A stretch of 64,000 nucleotides of DNA from UBA6623 sp965226435 (GTDB lineage Bacteria > Acidobacteriota > Terriglobia > Bryobacterales > UBA6623). The position numbers and the translations under genes were made by a program. The notes below the pieces were generated by a model. It did no database searches. It was given only the letters and a program-made list of their open reading frames with translations, and was not told the origin of the DNA. This document shows, piece by piece, positions 51,220 through 60,116 of the stretch; positions within the stretch are counted from its first letter, which is position 1; each line of letters begins with the position of its first letter. Where the stretch lies: NCBI GenBank assembly GCA_965226435.1, contig CBDDCY010000010.1, forward strand, positions 372,001 through 436,000, in the 5' to 3' direction.

Positions 51220-51495
51220 ACGGTCGAGTACAGGTGCGTTCCCGGTGGGCCGGACGGGATCAATTGGGGCGGATTGAGGAATGGGCAGGCCTGGAGACCT
51301 GCCCCACTGGGAACCGGCGTCGTTGGATGTCAATTTGGAAGACGAAGAGGCAAGCCGAGAGCTTGTCTCAACCGTGGGCTGGGACGGGCATGAGTGCCGA
51401 TCGCTACCGGGGCCGCGGCTGTTCGAAATTCAATCGTCCTACCAAGTTTCTTACCTGGATGAGCCGGCGCGGACGGTGGCTCCACCGGCTCGAAT
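51220..51495 (-). repeat. Composite palindromic repeat, inverted copy (M6-M4-M3-M2-M1 read on plus)
   Basis: On the plus strand: GTCGAGTACAGGTGC (M6), GGGCAGGCCTGGAGACCTGC (M4), GAGAGCTTGTCTCAACCGTG (M3), CATGAGTGCCGATCGCTACC (M2, arms eroded) and CCAAGTTTCTTACCTGGATG to GGCTCCACCGGC (M1). Module order is preserved in reverse, which shows that the whole composite moves or is copied as a unit. Confidence 0.78.
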
Positions 51496-51554
51496 TTGGC
51501 GTACCGAATTTGCACTTGTCCAACCTGATGCGGCACTCTAGGAGGACGAGAAAG

Positions 51555-51953
51555 GTGGCACACGAAATGAGATACGGCAAATTCGTCGCAATGGCCGCGC
51601 TGGCGGCCTGGACGGTGCTCTCGACGTCGGCCGAGGTGCGCCGGTTTGACGGCCCCGGACCGGTGGAAATTCATGTCCACGCCAAAGCCAAGCCGCACAA
51701 CTCGCTCGAGAAAACATTTCGCGAGCAGTTCTATCCGGCGATCAGCAAGCAAGAGGGCTTTTTGCACTGCGATTTGCTGCATGCGCCCAAACAGCAGCGT
51801 TCCTACATCGTGACGATCGCCTTCGAGAGCGAAGACCTTCGCGTGAAGTGGGCGAACTCGCCATTGCATCAGCAAGTCTGGCCGAAGATGCAAGCGAATT
51901 TTGAAGAGGGGAGTTTGTCGGTCGAGGCGTTCGGGTTGGTGGCGCCGAAGTGA
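51555..51953 (+). CDS. Exported antibiotic-biosynthesis-monooxygenase (ABM)-domain protein
   Basis: 132 residues. A signal peptide (FVAMAALAAWTVLSTSA) is followed by one ABM-like ferredoxin fold: VEIHVHAKAKPHNSLEKTF, FYPAISKQEGFLHCDLLHAP, SYIVTIAFESEDLRVKWANS. ABM proteins often act as small dimeric oxygenases or heme-degrading enzymes, but an exported form is unusual and its activity is unknown. GTG 51555 is chosen because GGAGGA lies 8 bp upstream; ATG 51567 is the alternative. Confidence 0.7.
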   Translation: MAHEMRYGKFVAMAALAAWTVLSTSAEVRRFDGPGPVEIHVHAKAKPHNSLEKTFREQFYPAISKQEGFLHCDLLHAPKQQRSYIVTIAFESEDLRVKWANSPLHQQVWPKMQANFEEGSLSVEAFGLVAPK

Positions 51954-52047
51954 CGGCGTAAACGCCCCGACAAACAGGCTCCGGAGAGTGGCGGCGCGCG
52001 ACAAAGTCGTGGGAGAATCGGCGGCCCGGCCCCGAGCGCCTTCCTAC

Positions 52048-52076
52048 TTGAAATTATCCGCTGGTTGGGCTATGGC
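52048..52076 (+). promoter_or_regulatory. Possible glgA promoter
   Basis: TTGAAA (52048-52053) and TATGGC (52071-52076) are 17 bp apart, about 100 bp upstream of glgA. Downstream text GGTCCCCATTTTTCGC (about 52125) resembles a family A end. Low confidence. Confidence 0.3.
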
Positions 52077-52173
52077 TAAAGCCTCGCGGAAAAAGGCCGT
52101 TGAAACGGTCTCGTACCGAACGACGGTCCCCATTTTTCGCGGACCTTGAGATGTAATCCCCGATTCGAGCTGT

Positions 52174-53616
52174 ATGAAGATCTTGATGGTTGGTTCCGAG
52201 GTCGAACCCTACTCGAAAACAGGGGGGTTGGCGGACGTGCTCGGCGCGCTGCCGAAAGCCTTGGCCGAGTTAGGTCACGAGGTGGCGGTCGTCTCGCCGC
52301 TCTACAGCGACACGCCGGTCAAGAACGCTGATGTTGTTTTCGACTCCCTCACCGTTCGCGTCGGCGAGGAGAACCTTTTCCCTCGAGTCGTGACTCTGGT
52401 CGACGGGGGCGTGCGCCACTATTTCGTTGCTTACGATCCGTTTTTCGACCGCGACGGCCTCTACGGCGATGCAGATGGCGACTATCCCGACAACCCGCGG
52501 AGGTTCTTCCTGTTCGCCCGCGCGGCCATAGAGATCGCCAAGCTTGATTTCCATCCCGACCTGATCCACTGCCATGAATGGCAGGCGGCGATGGTTCCCG
52601 TGCTGATTCGATCGGTGTATGCCGAAGATGCCGCGTTGCGCGAAACGGCGCTGCTGTTTACGATTCATAACCTGGGCTATCAGGGAGTTTTTGAAGCCTC
52701 GATCCTCGAAGAGCTTGGGTTGCCCGATGAGCTCTTCGGCATCGACGCGCTGGAATACTACGGCAAGGTGAGTTTCATGAAGGGCGCCCTGCTCTACTCC
52801 GACGCGCTCAGCACGGTGAGCAAGAAGTACGCCGATGAAATTCAGACCGAGGAATACGGTTGCGGATTGGAAGGCGTCGTGCGCGGCCGCGCCGACAACC
52901 TCTACGGTGTTTTGAACGGCGCGGACTACACGCTGTGGAACCCGGAGCACGATCCGCTGATCGCCGCCCGCTATACATCGGATGATCCGCGCGGCAAAGC
53001 GACCTGCAAGCACGACCTGCTGGAAAGCTACAAGCTCGCGCTCGACGACCATCGCCCGGTGGTGGGCATGGTGGCGCGGCTGGCCTGGCAAAAAGGCGCC
53101 GACCTGCTGATCGAAGCCCTCGACGAGTTGATGGCGGACGACTGCGCCATCGTCGTGTTGGGAGCAGGCGACGCAGCCACGGCCGAGACATTGCACGAGG
53201 CGGCGCGCAAGTATCCGGATCGCTTTGGATTTTACGAAGGCTTCGACGAGCACCTGGCGCACAAGATCGAAGCCGGTTCCGACATTTTCCTGATGCCGAG
53301 CCGTTATGAACCGTGCGGTTTGAATCAGATGTACAGCCTGCGCTACGGAACCGTCCCGGTGGTGCGCTCCACCGGCGGCCTCGACGACACCGTGACGCAT
53401 TTCGAAAACGGGGTCATCGACGGCACCGGTTTCAAGTTCGCTGAATACTCGGCGGAAGCGATGGTCGACGCCCTTCGACAGGCCTTCGCGGTTTACCAAG
53501 ATCGCGAGCGATGGCGAATGCTGATGCGCAACGGCATGAAGCGAGATTACTCCTGGCCGGCTTCGGCGCGGGAGTACGATAGGATTTACGGCGAGATGCT
53601 CGAAAAGCGCGGCTGA
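52174..53616 (+). CDS. glgA: Glycogen (starch) synthase, GT5
   Basis: 480 residues. KTGGLADVLGALP (Lys15 binds ADP-glucose), HCHEWQAAMVP, FTIHNLGYQG, the VLNGADYTLWNP loop, VARLAWQKGADLL and SRYEPCGLNQMYSLRYGT (donor site) are all characteristic of bacterial GlgA. It elongates alpha-1,4-glucan from ADP-glucose (or UDP-glucose in some phyla). It stands without other glg genes; the next genes form an ABC exporter. Confidence 0.96.
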   Translation: MKILMVGSEVEPYSKTGGLADVLGALPKALAELGHEVAVVSPLYSDTPVKNADVVFDSLTVRVGEENLFPRVVTLVDGGVRHYFVAYDPFFDRDGLYGDADGDYPDNPRRFFLFARAAIEIAKLDFHPDLIHCHEWQAAMVPVLIRSVYAEDAALRETALLFTIHNLGYQGVFEASILEELGLPDELFGIDALEYYGKVSFMKGALLYSDALSTVSKKYADEIQTEEYGCGLEGVVRGRADNLYGVLNGADYTLWNPEHDPLIAARYTSDDPRGKATCKHDLLESYKLALDDHRPVVGMVARLAWQKGADLLIEALDELMADDCAIVVLGAGDAATAETLHEAARKYPDRFGFYEGFDEHLAHKIEAGSDIFLMPSRYEPCGLNQMYSLRYGTVPVVRSTGGLDDTVTHFENGVIDGTGFKFAEYSAEAMVDALRQAFAVYQDRERWRMLMRNGMKRDYSWPASAREYDRIYGEMLEKRG

Positions 53617-53686
53617 CCGGCGGTCGGGACGCTCGAACCCGGTTTCGATTCGCGGCGGCGGGAGCACAACGGTTAAAGCCGACACT

Positions 53687-54607
53687 GTGACCTCAGCGAC
53701 CGTCATCGAAGTTTCCAACCTGCGAAAGGCCTACGGTTCCACCGTGGCCGTCGATGACGCCTCTTTTGCGGTCATCGAGGGGGAGATCTTCGGCCTTATT
53801 GGTCCCAACGGCGCCGGAAAGACTACGACCATGGAGTGCGTGGAAGGCCTCCGGAAACCGGATAGCGGCGCCATCTCGGTTCTGGGCGTGGATCCCCGCC
53901 GTGACGCCCACACGCTCCAAAACCGTATCGGTATCCAGTTGCAAGAAGCGCAACCCCAAAAGCGCATCAAGGTTTGGGAGGCCGTGGATCTGTGGTCCTC
54001 TCTTTATCCGAGGAACGTTGATACGGAGGCGCTCGTTGAGCGGCTGGGGCTGACCGACAAACGTAACGCCTGGTTCATGACGCTTTCGGGCGGTCAAAAG
54101 CAGCGTCTGTTCATTGCCCTGGCGTTGATCCACGACCCCGAGGTGATATTCCTTGACGAGCTGACCACGGGCCTTGACCCTCAAGCCCGCCGCACGATCT
54201 GGGGCCTTGTAAGAGATATCCGGGATCGCGGAAAGACAGTCTTTCTGACAACCCACCTGATGGAGGAAGCCGAGCGGTTGTGTGACCGAGTCGCCATCAT
54301 CGAACACGGAAGGGTGGTGGAGTTGGGGAGCCCCGCCGCTCTGGTGAGAAAACATTGTCCGCAAAGAGCCGTGGTGTTTTCCTGCGACCGGCGGGGATTA
54401 GGCGAACTGCTCAAGCGGGTGCCGGGTGTCGAGGCTGTCAGCAGCGAGGGCCCAACCCACGAGGTGAGCGGCACGGGGGAAGACTTTGTTACCGAGATTA
54501 TTCGTTTCGTCTCCGAGGAAGGGCTGCGAGTCAGCGACTTTCGGACGGTGATGCCGACACTCGAGGATGTTTTCCTAAAACTGACCGGGCACGGAATAAG
54601 AGATTAA
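53687..54607 (+). CDS. ABC transporter ATP-binding protein (DrrA-like)
   Basis: 306 residues. Walker A GPNGAGKT, signature LSGGQKQR, Walker B VIFLDELTTGLDP and the H-loop TTHLMEEAERLCD are intact. A C-terminal extension (~225-305: RVPGVEAVSSEG, LRVSDFRTVMPTLEDVFLKLTG) is typical of DrrA/NatA-type ATPases. GTG start at 53687. Its permease follows after 6 bp. Confidence 0.93.
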   Translation: MTSATVIEVSNLRKAYGSTVAVDDASFAVIEGEIFGLIGPNGAGKTTTMECVEGLRKPDSGAISVLGVDPRRDAHTLQNRIGIQLQEAQPQKRIKVWEAVDLWSSLYPRNVDTEALVERLGLTDKRNAWFMTLSGGQKQRLFIALALIHDPEVIFLDELTTGLDPQARRTIWGLVRDIRDRGKTVFLTTHLMEEAERLCDRVAIIEHGRVVELGSPAALVRKHCPQRAVVFSCDRRGLGELLKRVPGVEAVSSEGPTHEVSGTGEDFVTEIIRFVSEEGLRVSDFRTVMPTLEDVFLKLTGHGIRD

Positions 54608-54613
54608 CGCGAG

Positions 54614-55354
54614 ATGCTCAACGGATTCTGGAAATTGACTTGGGTTGAGATCAAGATCTTCCTGCGCGAGCCGATGGGTGTGTTCGGGAGCATCGGTATA
54701 CCGGTAATTATCTTTTTGCTTCTCGGCCGAGTCTTCACGGCCGGCGTCGAAGGATCGAGTGCCGGAGCCGCGGTCGAACGGCCGGCCATCTTCGCCTCGC
54801 TCTTCATCGCCTTAAGCGCCGTTACATCGCTTACCACCATCATTGCCATCTATCGCGAGGGTGGAATTCTGAAGCGCTTGCGCGCTACGCCGTTGCGGCC
54901 GGTGACGATCCTTGGAGCCCACGTCACCGTCAAGCTGATGTTGACGACGGTTGCCTTGGGTCTATTGTTATTGGCGGGCAAGCGGTATTACCCGGGGGCA
55001 TTCGATGTAGATCTGTTGAGCTTCGCCCTGGCGCTGTTGCTCAGCACACTGAGCATTGTCTCAATTGGGTTCGTCATCGCGAGCGTCGTCCCGACGGCGC
55101 GTTTCGCTCAGCCGATCGCCGGCGCCATCCTTTTCCCGATGATCGCGATCTCAGGGCCTTTTTTGCCGATCGAGGCACTGCCGGCACCTTGGGGGATGTT
55201 GGCCGGCGCACTGCCGGTGACGCATTCCGTGTCGCTGCTAAGAGGCATTTGGGCCGGCGGGGCCTGGTCGCAACATTATGCGGACGTAGGCGCGCTTGTT
55301 CTGAATTTTGCAGTTTGTAGCGCGCTCGCGACGAAGGTCTTCCGCTGGGAATAG
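54614..55354 (+). CDS. ABC-2 type transporter permease
   Basis: 246 residues with six predicted helices, including GSIGIPVIIFLLLGRVFTAG, FIALSAVTSLTTIIAIYREGGILKRLRATPL broken by the usual cytoplasmic loop, and FPMIAISGPFLPIEALPAP. ABC2_membrane family, partner of the ATPase directly upstream. Substrate, possibly a lipid or drug, is not predictable. Convergent with lexA. Confidence 0.9.
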   Translation: MLNGFWKLTWVEIKIFLREPMGVFGSIGIPVIIFLLLGRVFTAGVEGSSAGAAVERPAIFASLFIALSAVTSLTTIIAIYREGGILKRLRATPLRPVTILGAHVTVKLMLTTVALGLLLLAGKRYYPGAFDVDLLSFALALLLSTLSIVSIGFVIASVVPTARFAQPIAGAILFPMIAISGPFLPIEALPAPWGMLAGALPVTHSVSLLRGIWAGGAWSQHYADVGALVLNFAVCSALATKVFRWE

Positions 55355-55420
55355 CGGGAGATCGCGGACGATTGCGGGGTGCCGTGCCTCCCGACCGCGG
55401 CGCGCCGGTCGCGGATCAAT

Positions 55421-56074
55421 CTAGCGATACTGGCGATGCACCGCGAGCACGCGGCCTTGAATCGAGAGCTGCGCCAGCGGAACCATGATGGGGTCCATTT
55501 GAGAGTTCGCCGGCTGTAGACGCGCCATCGCGTCCGGCTCGCGGTAGAAACGCTTGAGCGTTGTCTCGTCGCCATCCACGAGAGCGACCACGATCTCGCC
55601 GCTGCGGACCTGTTCGGGGTTGACCTTTTCAACCAACACGTAGTCGCCTTCCATGATGTGGTCGTCGATCATCGATTCGCCTTGTACCCGCAAAGCGTAC
55701 ACGCCATCGACGCCGCAAAACGGCGCGAACGACAGCGTGTCGGGATCGGCATAAGTTTCGATCGGCCGGCCGGCGGCAATCGCCCCCAGCAGAGGCGTTT
55801 CCGGCAGCGGCGGCGGTTCAACCGCGGCTTGTTCCTCGCGGCGGGCCTTGCGTTCCTCGTAATAACGCGGCCCTAAGTCGAGGGCACGGCTCTGATTGAA
55901 GCTTCGGACCAGATAGCCTTTCGATTCAAGGGCGGTCAGATGCTTGTGGACGGTGGCGATGGACGCCAGCCCCAGCCCCTCGGCGATCTCTCCGAAACTC
56001 GGGCTATAGCCGTTGTCACGAATGAACTCATCGATGAAATCAAGCGCTTCCTTTTGTCGACGGGTGAGTGCCAT
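55421..56074 (-). CDS. lexA: LexA repressor
   Basis: 217 residues. An N-terminal winged HTH (about 1-66: GYSPSFGEIAEGLGLASIATVHKHL) is joined by a Glu/Arg-rich linker to the S24 autoprotease domain. The cleavage site is Ala101-Gly102 in GAIAAGRP, and the catalytic dyad is Ser134 (QGESM) and Lys174 (TTLKRF). It represses SOS genes and self-cleaves on RecA filaments. I could not find an obvious LexA box upstream; the local operator may differ from the enteric and Bacillus motifs. Confidence 0.95.
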   Translation of the reverse strand: MALTRRQKEALDFIDEFIRDNGYSPSFGEIAEGLGLASIATVHKHLTALESKGYLVRSFNQSRALDLGPRYYEERKARREEQAAVEPPPLPETPLLGAIAAGRPIETYADPDTLSFAPFCGVDGVYALRVQGESMIDDHIMEGDYVLVEKVNPEQVRSGEIVVALVDGDETTLKRFYREPDAMARLQPANSQMDPIMVPLAQLSIQGRVLAVHRQYR

Positions 56075-56482
56075 GGAACTCTCCTTCGCCTTCTATTCTA
56101 GGGGAAGAAAGGGGGAAAAGCAAGGGCCCGCAAAACATCTCGGCGTTTTCCGTTTTCCGAGCCGGCACGCGGGCGGGGCCGCCGAAAGTCGTTTTCCACC
56201 GGATTGCGAACGTTGTCGAGTGCCGGAAGGGCAACGGCGGGGCATTCAAGTGTATTTCTTTGTAGCAGCGAGGCTTACCGTTGATGGCATAATGGAGAGG
56301 AACTTCGTGTCGCTTACTACTCGGTGGAAGCTCCGCCGCCAACGAGCGACGATGGAGTTGTAGAAGGTTGGGCTCGCAAGGCGGCTGTCCCCGGGCGGAA
56401 ACGTAGTTTCCTCGGCGGAGGGTTTGAACCTCGTCGGCGCCGTCGTCGATCTCGGTATGACGGCCTCAAAGGTAGAAGCCAC
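56075..56482. other. 408-bp divergent intergenic region between lexA and ilvE
   Basis: It holds the promoters of both genes. No gene, strong hairpin or recognisable SOS box is seen. CATAAT at 56287-56292 could be a -10 for ilvE but lacks a spaced -35. Confidence 0.4.
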
Positions 56483-57427
56483 ATGATCGAAGCGACTGAA
56501 AAGATCTGGCACAACGGCAAGTTCATCGATTGGGACGACGCGCGAGTTCACGTGATGACCCATGCGCTGCACTATGGGACGAGTGTTTTCGAGGGGATTC
56601 GTTGCTATCAGACTCCGTCGGGCGGGGCCATCTTCCGGCCGCGCGAGCACATTCGACGTTTCTTCGACAGCGCCAAGATCTATCGCATGGAGGACATCGG
56701 CTTCACGCAAGAAGTGATTGTCGACGCGTTGAGCGAACTGGTTCGGGTGAATGGTTTGTCGGCTTGTTATCTACGCCCGATTTTGTTTCGCGGCTACGGC
56801 GACGTGGGCGTGCTGTCAGTGAATAATCCCATCGAAGTCTTTATTGTTTGCTGGGAATGGGGCAAGTATCTCGGTCCGGAGGCGCTTGAAAAGGGCGTCG
56901 ATGTCTGCGTGTCGTCTTGGACGCGCCTAGCGCCCAATACCTTGCCCGCGATGGCCAAGGTGGCGGCCAACTACATGAACTCGCAACTCATCAAGATGGA
57001 AGCCACGACGAACGGCTATTCCGAAGGTATCGCCCTGGACGCCTCCGGATACGTCTCGGAGGGTAGTGGCGAAAACGTTTTCTTGGTTCGTGACGGCAAG
57101 ATTTATACGCCGCCCATGGGCACTTCGGTGCTTCCCGGCATCACGCGAGCCACGGCCATGCAACTGGCCGCCGATTGCGGCTTTGACCTTGCCGAACAGG
57201 CGATACCACGCGAATGGCTCTACATCGCCGACGAGCTGTTTTTCACCGGAACGGCCGCCGAGATCACACCGATTCGTTCGGTCGACCGCATCAAGGTCGG
57301 GACCGGCGAGCGCGGCCCGATCACCGAGCGGCTGCAGAAGGAATTCACGTCGATTCTCACCTGCGAGACCGAAGACCGCTACGGCTGGCTCAGTTTCGTC
57401 AACGCGCCGAACAGCGTAGCGGTGTAG
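56483..57427 (+). CDS. ilvE: Branched-chain amino acid aminotransferase
   Basis: 314 residues, fold-type IV PLP enzyme. Motifs are HALHYGTSVFEGIRCY, YLRPILFRGYGDVGV, the PLP lysine K159 in PAMAKVAANYMNSQL, EGIALDASGYVSEGSGENVF and LFFTGTAAEITPI. It catalyses the last step of Leu, Ile and Val synthesis. ATG 56483 has AAAGGTAG upstream; the longer frame begins in the intergenic region. Confidence 0.95.
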   Translation: MIEATEKIWHNGKFIDWDDARVHVMTHALHYGTSVFEGIRCYQTPSGGAIFRPREHIRRFFDSAKIYRMEDIGFTQEVIVDALSELVRVNGLSACYLRPILFRGYGDVGVLSVNNPIEVFIVCWEWGKYLGPEALEKGVDVCVSSWTRLAPNTLPAMAKVAANYMNSQLIKMEATTNGYSEGIALDASGYVSEGSGENVFLVRDGKIYTPPMGTSVLPGITRATAMQLAADCGFDLAEQAIPREWLYIADELFFTGTAAEITPIRSVDRIKVGTGERGPITERLQKEFTSILTCETEDRYGWLSFVNAPNSVAV

Positions 57428-57476
57428 CGGGATTTCATCGAGGTCTGAAGACAACCGATCTCGGCTCGGAGGAAAG

Positions 57477-58367
57477 ATGCCCCGTGACCGAATCCTGATT
57501 CCCGGCGGACGAGTGGTACTCACCATCATCGCTCTCGGTCTCTGTCTCCCCATGGCGGCCGAGAAACGGCGTGATGGGAAGCCTGTCTCATTCAACCTGG
57601 CCGGATTGAAACTAATCCCCACGGCTTGGGACAAGGACGCCAACTTTGCCAAGCTCGAGCACTGGACGAGAAAGGCGGTCGCGGCCGGCGCCGATTTCGT
57701 TGTAACCCCGGAGGGCTATCTCGATGGTTACACCGCCAATATCAATTTGCGGAAAGATTCAACCATGGAGAAAGTCCGGGCCGTGGCTGAGCCGGTCGAC
57801 GGGCCAACGCTGAGGCGTGTCGCCGCTCTCGCGGACGAGTTGAATATTCACCTCTTGGTGGGTTTCGCCGAGCGGCGCGGTGAAGACCTCTACAACTCCG
57901 CCGTTATTTTTTCGCCGAAGGGTGAGACGGTTGGGCTTTACTCGAAAGCGCACGACGCCAGGGACGAGCCGTTCACGAAAGACGGCTCGCGGTTTCCGGT
58001 TTTCGATTCCGCATTAGGCCGCCTGGGGATGTTGATTTGTTATGACCGCCAGTTGCCGGAGACGTCGCGCATCTTGGCGGTCAAGGGAGCTCAGCTCATC
58101 CTCGTTCCGGCGTTTGGGTTGGGCACAACCGAAATCAATGAAGACATCATGATGAGAACGAGAGCCTACGAAAACAGCGTCTACGTTGCTCATGTGCATC
58201 CCATCAACACGTTTATCGTGGACCCGAAAGGCACGATCATCGCCCAAGAGAAAGGCGTTGCCGAGAAAATCGTGATGGCGGAAATCGTCTTGGATGACCG
58301 GATCGGCAGTGGACCGATTCGCGACCGCCGCCCGGAAATCTACAAGGAACTGATCACCGTTCGTTAG
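57477..58367 (+). CDS. Exported nitrilase-superfamily amidohydrolase
   Basis: 296 residues. An N-terminal signal or anchor (VVLTIIALGLCLPMAA) precedes a carbon-nitrogen hydrolase domain with the catalytic triad E79 (TPEGY), K157 (YSKAH) and C188 (ICYDRQLPE). The substrate is unknown, and an exported member is less usual than cytosolic ones. ATG 57477 is preceded by GGAGG. 49 bp after ilvE. Confidence 0.85.
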   Translation: MPRDRILIPGGRVVLTIIALGLCLPMAAEKRRDGKPVSFNLAGLKLIPTAWDKDANFAKLEHWTRKAVAAGADFVVTPEGYLDGYTANINLRKDSTMEKVRAVAEPVDGPTLRRVAALADELNIHLLVGFAERRGEDLYNSAVIFSPKGETVGLYSKAHDARDEPFTKDGSRFPVFDSALGRLGMLICYDRQLPETSRILAVKGAQLILVPAFGLGTTEINEDIMMRTRAYENSVYVAHVHPINTFIVDPKGTIIAQEKGVAEKIVMAEIVLDDRIGSGPIRDRRPEIYKELITVR

Positions 58368-58435
58368 CCCGCCATAAGCTGCAACGATTCGAGTGGAGCC
58401 GGCGTGACTCTCGGGGAGCCCGGTGCGAATGAATA

Positions 58436-59938
58436 TTGAAGCGACTCGTCTTCATTGCCGCCCTTGCCGGCGCTCTGGTTTGGATAGCGAATCGACAGCC
58501 GTCTCCATCACGTAATTCGGCGCAAGCCGCCGGAAAACAATTCCAAGACCCCGCTCCGCCCGAAGTCAACGACCTCCCGACCGTCGCGCCGCCCAAGGCG
58601 ACCGCCCACCCCGGGGTCACCTTTCACCGTAAGCCGAAGCCTCTTTCGCCCGCCGCCGTGACGCACGATTGGGAATCGTTTCTGGGCCCGACCCACAATG
58701 CCGTTTCGTCCGAAACCAAGCTGGCGAAAAACTGGCCGGCAAGCGGGCCGCCGCTGGTTTGGGAGATGGAACGCGGCAGCGGATATAGCTCGCCGGCGAT
58801 CAGCGGCGACAAGTTGGTCTACCTGCATCGAGTGGGCGGAGAAGAGGTCGTCGAATGTTTAGAAGCGGAAACGGGCCGGCGGTTCTGGCGCTTCACCTAC
58901 CCGACCGACTACAGTGACCGCTACGGTTACAACAACGGACCGCGCGCCGCGCCTGTCATCGCCGACGGGCGGGTCTATATCCACGGAGCCAAGGGCGAGC
59001 TGCACTGTCTGAAGCTCGACACCGGGCAACTTTATTGGAAACGCAATCCGCCCGCCGAGTTTAAGATCCCTCAAGACTTTTTCGGAATCGCCGCGACGCC
59101 TTTGATCGAAGGCGATCTGCTGATTGTCACGCTGGGCGCGCCGGGCGGGCCGACTGTCGCGGCCTTTGACAAAACAAACGGCAAGCTGGTCTGGGGCGCG
59201 GGCTCGGAATGGGGCGCGGGGTACGCCTCGCCGGTTCCCGCGACCGTTCACGGCAAGCGGCGTGTTTTCGTCTTTGCCGGCGGCGAAAGTCGCCCGCCGA
59301 TTGGGGGCCTGATTGCTCTTGATCCCGCGAACGGCTCGATCGATTTCACCTTCCCTTGGCGCAGTCGCAGTTTCGAGTCGGTCAACGCGTCTTCGCCCGT
59401 CGTGATCGGCAATCGCGTTTTCATTTCGGCCACTTACCGCACCGGCAGCGCTTTGCTCGACATCGCCCCCAACCTCTCGCATTCCGTCGCCTGGACGACC
59501 AAAGAAGTCGGCTTGCATTGGAATACCGCCGTTCACAAGGACGGCTATCTCTACGCCTATGACGGCCGCAATGAACCCGACGCCTCAATCGTCTGCATCG
59601 AACTCAAGACCGGCAAGGTGGTATGGCGTGAAACTCCCGAATGGAACGAGACCGTCGACTACCGCGGCGGCCAACGAACGCTCAATGCGAGCACACTGCG
59701 CGGCTCGTTGTTGTGGGCCGACGGCGGATTTATTGCTCTGGGCGAGTTGGGCCACCTGCTGCGGCTCGATCTGACCCCCAAGGGGTATCAAGAACTGGCG
59801 CGGACTTGGCTGTTTGGCGCGCGCCAGACCTGGAGCCTGCCGGTTCTAAGCCGCGGGCTGCTCTACATCAGTCAGAACGAGCGGGGGCTATTCGACCGCA
59901 AGCCCGCCCGGCTATTGTGCTACGACCTGCGGGAATAG
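58436..59938 (+). CDS. Exported PQQ-like beta-propeller protein
   Basis: 500 residues. A signal or anchor (about 1-18) and a Pro-rich stretch lead into a repeated propeller: FLGPTHNAVSSE, DKLVYLHRV, LEAETGRRFWRF, LKLDTGQLYWKR, FDKTNGKLVWG, IELKTGKVVWRE. The 'T/D-GK-VW' blade ends are PQQ-enzyme repeats, but the cofactor-binding residues of quinoprotein dehydrogenases are not evident, so a scaffold or BamB-like role is equally likely. TTG start at 58436. Confidence 0.85.
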   Translation: MKRLVFIAALAGALVWIANRQPSPSRNSAQAAGKQFQDPAPPEVNDLPTVAPPKATAHPGVTFHRKPKPLSPAAVTHDWESFLGPTHNAVSSETKLAKNWPASGPPLVWEMERGSGYSSPAISGDKLVYLHRVGGEEVVECLEAETGRRFWRFTYPTDYSDRYGYNNGPRAAPVIADGRVYIHGAKGELHCLKLDTGQLYWKRNPPAEFKIPQDFFGIAATPLIEGDLLIVTLGAPGGPTVAAFDKTNGKLVWGAGSEWGAGYASPVPATVHGKRRVFVFAGGESRPPIGGLIALDPANGSIDFTFPWRSRSFESVNASSPVVIGNRVFISATYRTGSALLDIAPNLSHSVAWTTKEVGLHWNTAVHKDGYLYAYDGRNEPDASIVCIELKTGKVVWRETPEWNETVDYRGGQRTLNASTLRGSLLWADGGFIALGELGHLLRLDLTPKGYQELARTWLFGARQTWSLPVLSRGLLYISQNERGLFDRKPARLLCYDLRE

Positions 59939-60116
59939 ATGTCGTGGAAGCCATCGAGAAAATCGAGCGGCACCCTCCGACCCCCTTCCTCAACACCCGG
60001 ATTTCTTAGTCGTTGCATCAACAGAAGAGACAGAGTACGATGTTTGGAATCGGAGTGCCAAGCCTGGAAATTCCGGTCTAGATCAACTTCGTGAACCTTC
60101 AGAACCTGGAGCCGTA

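Noticed and set aside
56075..56482. Search for a LexA operator upstream of lexA
   Set aside because: No CTGTN8ACAG, GAACN4GTTC or GTTCN7GTTC match convincing enough to report was seen.
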